Part shown: positions 7,744 to 14,730 of the stretch, piece by piece
How the letters are laid out: every line of letters begins with the position of its first letter
Numbering within the stretch: the first letter of the stretch is position 1
From: Pseudomonadota bacterium
GTDB lineage: Bacteria; Desulfobacterota; Desulfovibrionia; Desulfovibrionales; Desulfovibrionaceae
Length of the DNA: 24,552 bases
Assembly: GCA_023426275.1 (NCBI GenBank)
Contig: JAFABC010000340.1
Coordinates: 1 to 24,552, forward strand
Direction: 5' to 3'
Position numbers and translations under genes: made by a program
The notes under the pieces: generated by a model
The model's database searches: none
What the model saw: the letters and a program-made list of their open reading frames with translations, nothing else
What the model was told of the DNA's origin: nothing

Positions 7744-8688
7744 TTATTTTTCAGGCTGGATAATGATCTGTCCCTTGAGCCCTTCCTTGAGTTCCAGGCC
7801 GGGGTTGGGGATGGTCAGTTCGACATCGTAGTAGGACGGCTGCTGCAAGGCGGCCGGGATGGGCGCCCAGGGGATGCGGGACACCTTGGCGTCGAACTTC
7901 TTGCCCGGGATGGAGTCGAAGGTGACCGTGGCCGCCATGCCCTCCCGCAGCTTTTGCGCCTCGATCTCGTGCACCTGCGCCCGGATGATCATGGGATCAA
8001 GGGTGCCGACCTGGAACAGCTCCGCTTCCTTGGCCAGCTTGACGCCCTTGCGCAGCTCCGGATTCATCCACATGACATAGCCGTCGATGGGGGCCTTGAT
8101 GATGCCGTCCTTGGGCATCTTGCCGACCCCGGCGTTCTTGCCGAAGCGGTCCTCGGCCAGTTCCACGCGGTCGGACAGCAGGTCCTTGGCCAGGGCGAGC
8201 TGTTCGATGATGGAATTCTTCTCTTTGTGAAACACATCCATTTCCTTGGAATTGAGGGAAACGGACTGTTTGGAGGCCATGCTGCGTTCGCTCATGGCCT
8301 GGAGTTCCCGGGCCTTGGCCGCGGTCCGGTCGATCTCCTTGTTGACGTTGGCCAGCTTGAACTCGAGCTCCTTGATGTTGGCCGACGAGAGCTTGGTCTT
8401 CTCGTCCATGCGGGTTTCAAGGGGAATCTCGTAGGTGGCCAGGATCTCGTCGCGTTTGACCTTCTGCCCGATGTGGGCGGAAAGGGAGATGATCTTGGCG
8501 TTGTAGGGCAAAAAGACGGACAGCTTGACCGGGCTGTAGAGCTTGCCGGAGAAGTTGATTTCCGTCGGCCGGAAAGAGCGCATTTCGTCCTGCTTGGTCG
8601 CCGGAGCGGCGGGCGCCTTGTCCTGGGCCTGGCAGGGCATGGCGGCCAGCAGACAGCCGACCGCCAGCAACGAGGCGAAAAACCGCAT
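7744..8688 (-). CDS. HlyD/MacA-like periplasmic adaptor protein
   Basis: A 314-residue secreted adaptor expected to bridge an inner-membrane ABC transporter and an outer-membrane factor. It has a signal peptide (about 1-21, cleavage likely after CQA), a first lipoyl half-motif (around residues 70-90, GQKVKRDEILATYEIP), a coiled-coil hairpin (about 95-175, rich in E, K, L and A), a second half-motif (IKAPIDGYVMWMNPELRKGVKLAKEAELFQV is spread over about 200-230), and a beta-barrel region with VHEIEAQKLREGMAATV. The ATG directly abuts the TAG of the outer-membrane factor gene. Many MacA/HlyD proteins have an N-terminal membrane anchor; here a cleavable signal is more likely, although a lipidated Cys cannot be excluded (Cys12, Cys19). 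Confidence 0.85.
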   Translation of the reverse strand: MRFFASLLAVGCLLAAMPCQAQDKAPAAPATKQDEMRSFRPTEINFSGKLYSPVKLSVFLPYNAKIISLSAHIGQKVKRDEILATYEIPLETRMDEKTKLSSANIKELEFKLANVNKEIDRTAAKARELQAMSERSMASKQSVSLNSKEMDVFHKEKNSIIEQLALAKDLLSDRVELAEDRFGKNAGVGKMPKDGIIKAPIDGYVMWMNPELRKGVKLAKEAELFQVGTLDPMIIRAQVHEIEAQKLREGMAATVTFDSIPGKKFDAKVSRIPWAPIPAALQQPSYYDVELTIPNPGLELKEGLKGQIIIQPEK

Positions 8689-10326
8689 CTAGTTGTTCTC
8701 CATTATGCTGGCGTTGATGTAGCGGTCCTGAAAATCCCCGGACAGGGACCGCACCTTGAGCAGGGCCACGTCGCGGTCATGCTCCTTGGCCAGCAGATTC
8801 TGTTTGCTGTCGAGATACTCGTTCATCGCCTGGACGATGGCATCGTATTCGGCCTGTCCGGACTCGTAGCGGAACTGGGCCTGCTGGGCCGTGAGCTTGC
8901 GCAGCTCCATGGAGGACTCGGCGAAGTGGACATCGGAGTTGGCCGAGCGCAGCCGGGCCAGGGCCTGCTGGAACTCGCTCATCAGCGAGAACTCGATATT
9001 GCGGCCCTCGACGTTGAGCTGGGCCATTTTCTTGTACTGCCGGCTGACATCGCGCCCCTTGGTCCACCAGTCGAACGGGAAATTGAAGGTCACGTTCGGA
9101 TACATGAACGGCAGGGACGTGGTGTCGTCCTTGTACGACGAATCGTTGAGCGTGGAGACCGAGGTGAAACCAAAGGAAAACGTCGGCAGGAAGTGGATAT
9201 AGGACAAGGCGATGTTCTTGCGTTGCAGCGCCTTTTCGTATTCGTGGATGCGCAGTTTGAAGGAATGCTTGCGCAGGGATTCGTCGGAGATGCTGGCCGG
9301 ATTGAAGTTTTCCAGCACCTGTCCGGCGGCGTGGTTGAGGTCGAGCGTGACCTTCTGGACAAAGGGCACGCCCATGATGAACTTGAGCTCGTCGAGCAGC
9401 ACGCCCTTGGTGGTGCGCAGCTTCTCGGTCTCGGCCTTGACCAGATTGATCTTGGTCTCGGCGATGCGCACGTCGAGCTTGGCGCCCTGGCCGAGGCCGG
9501 CCTTGGTCTTGACGTACTCCAGGTTCTTGACGGCGAGTTCTTCCTTTTCCTTGGCCAGCTTCATGGCCGAATCGACCATGCCGAGCTGCAAAAAGGTGGT
9601 GCCGAGCCGCAGCAGACCCTCGTCGATGACCTTCAAGTGGGACAACACCGCGATGTTGACCATCTCTTTTTTGGCCTGCACCTCGAACGCCGTCAGCAAC
9701 GGGTTCCAGGCGCCGGTGGAAAAGCTCAGGTCGTAGGTCTTGCGGTTGCGGTTGTTGGAATTGCCGGCGTAGACGGCGTTGGCCGCGGAAATGGAGTTGG
9801 ACAGGTTCTCGGTCGGATTCGAGGACGCGTTTTCCAGCACCGAACCGTAGGCGGTCGAGGCCACCGTGTTCTTGTATTCCGGCAGGCGCAGGTAAAACGT
9901 GGTGCTCATGACGATGGTGGGAATGAACTGGGAATAGGCATCCCCCACGTCAAGGCGCTTGGATTCGATTTCAATGGAGCTTTTGGTCAAAAGCGGCGAC
10001 TGGGCCAGGGCCACGCGCACGCACTCCTGGAAGTCGGCCGGGGAGCGCACCGTGGTCTTGCCCAGGGCCAGCGAGGAGACGACCTTGGAATAGGTCGGCG
10101 CGCCCGGCTCGGCAGGGGCCTTGGCCGCCGGCGCATCCGCGCCCTTGACCTTGTCCTTGGTGTAGCGCGAGGCCGTGACCGCGCCCCCGGGCGTGGCCAG
10201 CAGCAGCAGGGCCACCAGCAAGGCGGCCGTCCGTCCCAGGCGCGCCGCCGCTGCCGTATTGGAGCGGACACGGACGCCCCCCCCGGGCGTTACTCCCCTC
10301 TGTCCGTCGGTCACATATCTGGCCAT
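8689..10326 (-). CDS. TolC-like outer-membrane efflux protein
   Basis: A 545-residue outer-membrane factor with a signal-like hydrophobic stretch at about 33-50 (AALLVALLLLATPGGA) after an Arg-containing leader, then two repeats of the OEP fold: DFQECVRVALAQSPLL opening the first, and long amphipathic helices (ELAVKNLEYVKTKAGLGQGAKLDVRIAETK; ALQRKNIALSYIHFLPTFSFG; LRKLTAQQAQFRYESGQAEYDAIVQAMNEYLDSKQNLL, each spread over more than one segment). Trimers of this family form the channel from periplasm to outside. Strong Shine-Dalgarno GGAGGAG lies before ATG 10326, 20 bases after the ATPase stop. It is slightly long for the family. Its position between the ATPase and adaptor genes argues for a dedicated tripartite exporter. 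Confidence 0.88.
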   Translation of the reverse strand: MARYVTDGQRGVTPGGGVRVRSNTAAAARLGRTAALLVALLLLATPGGAVTASRYTKDKVKGADAPAAKAPAEPGAPTYSKVVSSLALGKTTVRSPADFQECVRVALAQSPLLTKSSIEIESKRLDVGDAYSQFIPTIVMSTTFYLRLPEYKNTVASTAYGSVLENASSNPTENLSNSISAANAVYAGNSNNRNRKTYDLSFSTGAWNPLLTAFEVQAKKEMVNIAVLSHLKVIDEGLLRLGTTFLQLGMVDSAMKLAKEKEELAVKNLEYVKTKAGLGQGAKLDVRIAETKINLVKAETEKLRTTKGVLLDELKFIMGVPFVQKVTLDLNHAAGQVLENFNPASISDESLRKHSFKLRIHEYEKALQRKNIALSYIHFLPTFSFGFTSVSTLNDSSYKDDTTSLPFMYPNVTFNFPFDWWTKGRDVSRQYKKMAQLNVEGRNIEFSLMSEFQQALARLRSANSDVHFAESSMELRKLTAQQAQFRYESGQAEYDAIVQAMNEYLDSKQNLLAKEHDRDVALLKVRSLSGDFQDRYINASIMENN

Positions 10327-10346
10327 GCGCTCCTCCCCCTCGAGCG

Positions 10347-11051
10347 TTACCCGTTAAGATACCCGTCCCTCAGGACGCATGTACGCGTGCAGTGGTCGGC
10401 CGTCGTCTGATCATGGGTGACCACGACCATGGCCATGCGGGCTTCTTCCGTAATCTTTGTGAAATACTCCAATACACGCAGGCTGTTTTCCCGGTCAAGC
10501 TGCCCGGTGGGCTCATCGGCCAAAATGAATTCGGGATCATTGACCAGGGCCCGGGCAATGGACACGCGCTGCCGCTCGCCGCCGGACAGGCGGTTGGACG
10601 GCTGGTGAATGCGGTGCTCCAGGTTGACCATGCGCAGGGCCTCGCGAATCTTGTCCGGCCGCTCCCGCCGGCGCACGCCGGCGTAGATCAGCGGCAACTC
10701 CAGGTTTTCGTACACGGTGGAGTTTTCAAGCAGGTCACAGGTCTGAAACACGAATCCCAACATTTCCCGGCGGAAAATGGCCTGCTGGTCGCGGGTCAGC
10801 GACAGGACGTCCACCCCGGCCACCTTGTACCCGCCCGTGCTCGGCGGCTGGAACAGGCCCAGGATGAACAGCAGCGTGGACTTGCCCGAACCCGACGGCC
10901 CCATGACCGCCACCATCTCGCCCCGCCGGACATGCAGGTTGACGTCCTTGAGCACCCGGATCGGTTCGAGCCCGGAGTTGTAGGTCTTGGTCAACCCGTT
11001 GATGTCGATAACGAGTTCGTTGTCGTAGCCGTCGGTCGTCTGGTTACTCAT
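10347..11051 (-). CDS. ABC transporter ATP-binding protein (MacB/LolD type)
   Basis: A 234-residue nucleotide-binding subunit with Walker A GPSGSGKST (51-59), Q-loop VFQ (101-103), signature LSGGERQRV (155-163), Walker B FILADEPTG (175-183) and H-loop THD (H213). It resembles the LolD/MacB/YknY class that pairs with FtsX-type permeases and drives mechanotransmission rather than classic translocation. ATG 11051 was preferred because it overlaps the permease stop by 8 bases, giving tight coupling, and places the ATPase fold at the normal distance; a longer open frame upstream lies wholly within the permease gene and is not supported. Confidence 0.95.
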   Translation of the reverse strand: MSNQTTDGYDNELVIDINGLTKTYNSGLEPIRVLKDVNLHVRRGEMVAVMGPSGSGKSTLLFILGLFQPPSTGGYKVAGVDVLSLTRDQQAIFRREMLGFVFQTCDLLENSTVYENLELPLIYAGVRRRERPDKIREALRMVNLEHRIHQPSNRLSGGERQRVSIARALVNDPEFILADEPTGQLDRENSLRVLEYFTKITEEARMAMVVVTHDQTTADHCTRTCVLRDGYLNG

Positions 11052-12297
11052 AACGCATCGCGTCCACAACCTGCATCCGACTGGCCCGGATGGAGGGGTA
11101 CAGTCCCGCGCCGATGCCGAGCACGGCCGCGAAGGCAAGCCCCAGCAGCAGGCAGAAGAAAAACAGTCCTTCGGGCGGGCGCGAGCCAAGCATCCGGCTC
11201 ATGTATTCGATGCCCACCCGGCCGAGGATCACGCCCACCACCGAGGAGGACAGGGTGACGCACAGGGCCTCGAACAAAAACTGGTACAGGATGTCGGTGT
11301 CCAGGGCGCCCATGGCCTTTTTGAGGCCGATTTCCCGGGTACGGCTGGTGACGGTGGCCATCATGATGTTCCAGATGCCGAAGCCGCCGAGGATCATGGT
11401 GGCCACGATGGAACTGTAGATGAAAAGCTCCACCCACCAGAAAATGCGCTGCACCTGCTTGAGCGGCTCCCAGGCCACGTTGACGCGCAGCCCCCGATCG
11501 GGCTGGTTGGCCTTGACCACGCCGGGAACGGCCTTCGACACCGGGGACACGTCGTCCCAGGTGGCGCAGCGCACGTAGGCGCTGTAGGGCATGGAGATGT
11601 TGACCACCCGGGCCCGGGCCGTGGTGATGGGCAGAAACACGAACTGGCTGCGGTCGCCGGCGCGCACGCCGCCGAGAATGCCGATGACGGTGTAGAGGTT
11701 GTCGTCGATGGACAGGACCTTGCCCAGGGCGTTGGCCTCGCCGCCGAACATCTGCCGGGCCAGATCCGCGCCGACCACGCAGACGCGCGCCCCTTCCTGG
11801 ACATCCCGCTCGTCGAACAGGCGTCCGGCCGCGGCGTTAAAGGAGAAGACTTTCCAGTAGTTGGCCTCGCAGCCCACCAGATTGAAACCGAAAAGCCGGT
11901 CGTGCCAGGTGGTCAGGGCGCTGGTCTTGAGCGCCACCTTGGTGATGTCGGTGACGCCGGGGATGCGGCCAAGCGCCTCCAGGGTGCGTTCGCGAAACCA
12001 CTCCTGGCGTTCCAGGGGCTGCTGCTCGAACATGACGTTGATGATCGTCGCGCCGCCGAGCAGGTCGAGGTCGTTGTTGAAATTCTTCTTAAGGTCGTTG
12101 CCCATGGTGATGATGACGATAAAGCCCGCCATCCCGAGGGCAATGGACGCCAGGACGCCGATATACCGGCGCCGCTTGCGCACGACCTCCCGCACGCTGA
12201 CGCGCACGAGGTCGTAGTATCGCAAAAGCCCGGTGCCGCGCCGACGGATGCGGTCGAGTTCCGCGACGGTGATCTTTTTCCGCTTGCCTATGGCCAT
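11044..12297 (-). CDS. ABC transporter permease, MacB/FtsX type
   Basis: A 417-residue inner-membrane subunit. It has one N-terminal membrane helix (about 45-66), a large periplasmic MacB-type core domain (about 70-285), and three C-terminal helices including WNIMMATVTSRTREIGLKKAMG, the conserved FtsX-domain segment that contacts the ATPase, ending in SIRASRMQVVDAMRYE. The protein is a separate polypeptide from the ATPase, as in LolC/E or YknZ, whereas E. coli MacB fuses the two. With the adaptor and outer-membrane factor downstream it forms a complete tripartite set. The N-terminal 25 residues are basic (KRKKITVAELDRIRRR). It follows the synthase gene by 60 bases, which hold a hairpin. No clear Shine-Dalgarno was seen. 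Confidence 0.92.
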   Translation of the reverse strand: MAIGKRKKITVAELDRIRRRGTGLLRYYDLVRVSVREVVRKRRRYIGVLASIALGMAGFIVIITMGNDLKKNFNNDLDLLGGATIINVMFEQQPLERQEWFRERTLEALGRIPGVTDITKVALKTSALTTWHDRLFGFNLVGCEANYWKVFSFNAAAGRLFDERDVQEGARVCVVGADLARQMFGGEANALGKVLSIDDNLYTVIGILGGVRAGDRSQFVFLPITTARARVVNISMPYSAYVRCATWDDVSPVSKAVPGVVKANQPDRGLRVNVAWEPLKQVQRIFWWVELFIYSSIVATMILGGFGIWNIMMATVTSRTREIGLKKAMGALDTDILYQFLFEALCVTLSSSVVGVILGRVGIEYMSRMLGSRPPEGLFFFCLLLGLAFAAVLGIGAGLYPSIRASRMQVVDAMRYE

Positions 12298-12310
12298 AAA
12301 TACATACCGG

Positions 12311-12329
12311 GAGCGTCGCAGGGACGCTC
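12311..12329 (-). promoter_or_regulatory. Intercistronic hairpin between synthase and permease genes
   Basis: Bases 12311-12317 and 12323-12329 (GAGCGTC/GACGCTC) form a perfect 7-bp stem with a 5-base loop inside the 60-base gap. It ends 13 bases before the permease start, and the motif ATACCGG occurs on both flanks (12304-12310, 12338-12344). There is no T-run. It could modulate permease translation or mark an RNA-processing site. Confidence 0.3.
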
Positions 12330-12357
12330 ACGCGCCTATACCGGAGGCATGGACGGT

Positions 12358-13638
12358 TTACAAGTAAGACTGCCGTGAGCGGCCCGCGGCCTCGGGGTCG
12401 TCCGAACAGGCCACCTCCGGGATGTCGGGCAGGTCGCACTCGCGCACGCCGAACTCCCGGGCCAGGCGTTCCAGCACGGACAGGACGAAATCGAGCTGCC
12501 GGTCCTCGTGGGTGCTCATGTAGGCCGTGCGGATCAGCGCCTGTCCGCGCGGCACGGCCGGGTACACGGCCGGCAGGGCGAACACCCCGGCCTCGAACAG
12601 GGCGCGGGAAAACTGAAAGGCCTTTTCATCGGAACCGATGATGATGGGAATGATGGGCGAGGCCGAACCGCCGATGCGCAGGCCGATGTCCCGATAGGCC
12701 TGACGCATGCGCACGGTGACCTCGTGGAGCCGGTCGACGCGCTCGGGCTCGCGTTCGAGGATGTCGAGGCAGGTCAGCACGGCCACGGTGTTGGCCGCCG
12801 GCAGGGCGGCGGAAAAAATCTGGGTGCGCGACTGGTAGCGCAGGTAACGCAGCATGTCCTCGTCGTCCGAGGCGATGAACCCCCCGATGGAGGCCAGGGA
12901 CTTGCTGAAGGTGCCCATGATGAAGTCGACCTTGTCGGTGATGCCGAAATGGTCGGCCGCGCCGCGCCCGCCCCGGCCGAACACGCCCAGGCCGTGGGCG
13001 TCGTCGAGGTAGAAAACGATGTCGGGATGGTCGGCCTTGATGGCGGCCAGCTCGTCGAGCACGGCCAGCTCGCCGGACATGCTGAACACGCCCTCGGTCA
13101 CCAGGAACACGTCGCCGTCGGGACGGGAGGCCTTGGCGTCCTCCACGCGCTTGCGCGCCTGGGCCGCGTCGTTGTGGGCGAAGGTGACGAGCCGGGCCCG
13201 GGTGTTCTTGATGCCCTCGAAAATGCTGGCGTGGTTTTCCCGGTCGCAGATCACGGTGTCGGCCGGGGTCACGAGGACGCCGAGCGCCCCCATGTTGGTG
13301 CTGAAACCGGTGACGTGGACCACGGCCTGTTTCTTGCCGACAAAGGCGGCCAGCCGTTCCTCCAGGCGATGGTGCAGCACCATGTTGCCGCTTAAAAAGC
13401 GCGAACCGCCGGGGCCGGTGCCCCAGTCGTAGACGGCCCGGGCCGAGGCGTCCATGACCCGGGGGTCGTGGCTGAGGCCCAGGTAGTCGTTGGAGCCGAT
13501 CATGACCAGCCGTCTGCCTTCCACCTCGACCTCGGTGCCCCAGGTTTTGGCGATGGGCCGGAAGTAGGGATTGATGCCCTGGGCCGAGATGCTCGAATGC
13601 AGGCTGTTGAAGTGGTCGCAGCGTTGGCGCAGTCTCAT
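12358..13638 (-). CDS. Serine palmitoyltransferase-like alpha-oxoamine synthase (PLP enzyme)
   Basis: A 426-residue fold-type I PLP enzyme that condenses an amino acid with an acyl thioester, releasing CO2 and giving an alpha-amino ketone. It shows IGSNDYLGL (47-55), GTGPGGSRFLSG (73-84), RENHASI with the cofactor-stacking His136, DDAHGLGVFGRGGRG (212-226; Asp212 and His215), and the PLP lysine K246 in MGTFSKSLASIGGF (241-254). This lysine segment and SPIIPIIIG/PAVPRGQALIRTAYMSTH are typical of serine palmitoyltransferases rather than KBL or BioF. ATG 13638 was chosen because the homology starts there and GAAGGA lies upstream. It is the first gene of the ten-gene unit. A CqsA-like signal synthase is an alternative. 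No acyl carrier protein or acyl-CoA synthetase gene is nearby. Confidence 0.88.
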   Translation of the reverse strand: MRLRQRCDHFNSLHSSISAQGINPYFRPIAKTWGTEVEVEGRRLVMIGSNDYLGLSHDPRVMDASARAVYDWGTGPGGSRFLSGNMVLHHRLEERLAAFVGKKQAVVHVTGFSTNMGALGVLVTPADTVICDRENHASIFEGIKNTRARLVTFAHNDAAQARKRVEDAKASRPDGDVFLVTEGVFSMSGELAVLDELAAIKADHPDIVFYLDDAHGLGVFGRGGRGAADHFGITDKVDFIMGTFSKSLASIGGFIASDDEDMLRYLRYQSRTQIFSAALPAANTVAVLTCLDILEREPERVDRLHEVTVRMRQAYRDIGLRIGGSASPIIPIIIGSDEKAFQFSRALFEAGVFALPAVYPAVPRGQALIRTAYMSTHEDRQLDFVLSVLERLAREFGVRECDLPDIPEVACSDDPEAAGRSRQSYL

Positions 13639-13768
13639 GGCTTCGTTATTTCCTTCGCGTGGTTTGGAAACGGGGCGGCGGCCCGAACGGGGGAGGAATG
13701 ATCCGCCGTGCCGGCCTCCGCATAAAAAGGCCGGATTCCGGCACGTAGCCGGAAAAACGGCCAATACG
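13639..13768 (-). promoter_or_regulatory. Structured leader region before the synthase gene
   Basis: This 130-base gap has several mutually exclusive inverted repeats: GTGCCGG (13708-13714) with CCGGCAC (13738-13744); CCGGCCT (13711-13717) with AGGCCGG (13728-13734); and GCCGGA/TCCGGC (13730-13742). A further stem, ACGTA-GCCG with CGGC-TACGT (13743-13769), starts at the stop codon of the gene above. No convincing -35/-10 or sigma-54 site was found for the synthase operon. Confidence 0.35.
13724..13742 (-). terminator. Intrinsic terminator candidate after the small membrane-protein pair
   Basis: On the minus strand GCCGG, a 3-base loop AAT, and CCGGC are followed by CTTTTTA, a short GC stem with a T-run about 26 bases after the stop at 13769. 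It would end the 18148-13769 unit before the synthase gene. Stem pairing competes with the overlapping repeats noted for the leader region, so it could also act as an attenuator. Confidence 0.5.
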
Positions 13769-14293
13769 TCAAAGGCCCGGCTTTTGCAAGCGTTGGGGGA
13801 CGGGGGGCCGGCCCAGGGCTTCCCGGACCCGGGAGGCCAGCTGGCCGAAAATCTTGCCCAGGGCCAGTCTGGCCCGGGTGAACTGCCCCGGGACGGTCCG
13901 GGTGAAATATATTTCATCATCCGGCGTGGCCAGTTCCTCGCTGAAGTTGCGCAGCCACTGGCCCCGTTTTTTGCTCCACTCCAGATAGACCCAGTAAAAG
14001 GACGTGGACCCGTCCCCGGCCCGGCAGCGGGCCGCGCCCCAGGCATAGGCCTCGCCGCCGCGCTCCACGGTGCGGAACTTGCGGAAATCCCAGTCCTCGA
14101 AGGTGAGTCCGTCGGCCGCGGTCATGCCGCGCACGGCGATGTCCATGGCCCGGTCATAGCCATCCTTGGGAATGCCGGCCAGCCCCAGGGCCGGATAATA
14201 CCAGGCCCCGAACCAGATCAGGCCGCCGACGGCCAGCACGAGCACCGCCAAAAGGCTCCACAGCATCCGGCGCAACAGCCGTCCCCGGTTCAC
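13769..14293 (-). CDS. Small membrane-anchored protein of unknown function (174 residues)
   Basis: I do not recognise the family. The protein has a short basic N terminus, one membrane helix (about 10-30), then a mostly periplasmic domain with many aromatic residues (DGLTFEDWDFRKF, STSFYWVYLEWSKKRGQWLRN) and a basic C terminus (VREALGRPPVPQRLQKPGL). The pattern suggests a folded periplasmic beta domain held at the inner membrane. The GTG start overlaps the stop of the gene above as GTGA, so it is translated together with that gene and the GT39-like transferase. It is probably an accessory protein for that membrane glycosyltransferase; this is inference from context only. Confidence 0.7.
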   Translation of the reverse strand: MNRGRLLRRMLWSLLAVLVLAVGGLIWFGAWYYPALGLAGIPKDGYDRAMDIAVRGMTAADGLTFEDWDFRKFRTVERGGEAYAWGAARCRAGDGSTSFYWVYLEWSKKRGQWLRNFSEELATPDDEIYFTRTVPGQFTRARLALGKIFGQLASRVREALGRPPVPQRLQKPGL

Positions 14294-14730
14294 CGGCCGC
14301 CCTCCCCGGCCGCGTCGCAGCCAAGCGGCATGCGCCAGCCGGCCGCTTCCAGCCGTTTGGCCCGTTCCAGCTTTTCCCGGGCCCGGACCTCGTCGTCCAC
14401 GGCCCGCTCGCGCGTGGCCTGATCCTTGCGGATGGCCCGCAGCAGGGACTGCTGCGTCACCAGGGAGCCGGGAGCCGGCTTGTAGACGCCGGCGCGCAGT
14501 TCGGCCAGACGCACCCGCACGGCCTTGTCCGTGGCTTCCAGCACGTCGCGGTGGCGCTCCTTCATGATGGCCGTGTTCTCGCCGTCATTGACCAGCCCGG
14601 TGAAAAAGCCGGCCGGCCGCAGCCAGGAGCCGCCCTCGGGCGTTTTCATGAAGCCCTTGTAGAGGGTGCCGCCCAGGGCGACAAGCAGCAGCAGGCGCAC
14701 CAGATTTTCCCGGGTCAACAGCCGCCTCAC
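14290..14730 (-). CDS. Small membrane-anchored protein of unknown function (146 residues)
   Basis: Not recognised. It has an N-terminal signal-anchor (about 10-25, NLVRLLLLVALGGTLY), then a soluble region with a likely helical/coiled-coil part rich in R, E and A (about 60-130; DQATRERAVDDEVRAREKLERAKRLEAAG spans the core). The GTG start overlaps the glycosyltransferase stop as GTGA, and its own stop overlaps the next GTG in the same way. The repeated four-base overlap suggests that the three proteins are made in fixed ratio and may form one complex. Confidence 0.72.
   Translation of the reverse strand: MRRLLTRENLVRLLLLVALGGTLYKGFMKTPEGGSWLRPAGFFTGLVNDGENTAIMKERHRDVLEATDKAVRVRLAELRAGVYKPAPGSLVTQQSLLRAIRKDQATRERAVDDEVRAREKLERAKRLEAAGWRMPLGCDAAGEGGR

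Noticed and set aside
7954..10410. Very long plus-strand open frame opposite the adaptor and outer-membrane factor genes
   Set aside because: Composition (Leu/Gly/Val/Asp/His repeats) reflects reverse-strand codons of the real minus-strand genes; no start signal or motif.
12358..13638. Assignment as 8-amino-7-oxononanoate synthase (BioF) or 2-amino-3-ketobutyrate ligase
   Set aside because: The PLP lysine region reads TFSKSLAS with GGF rather than the TLGKA pattern of those enzymes, and there are no biotin or threonine-catabolism genes nearby. CqsA is not fully excluded.
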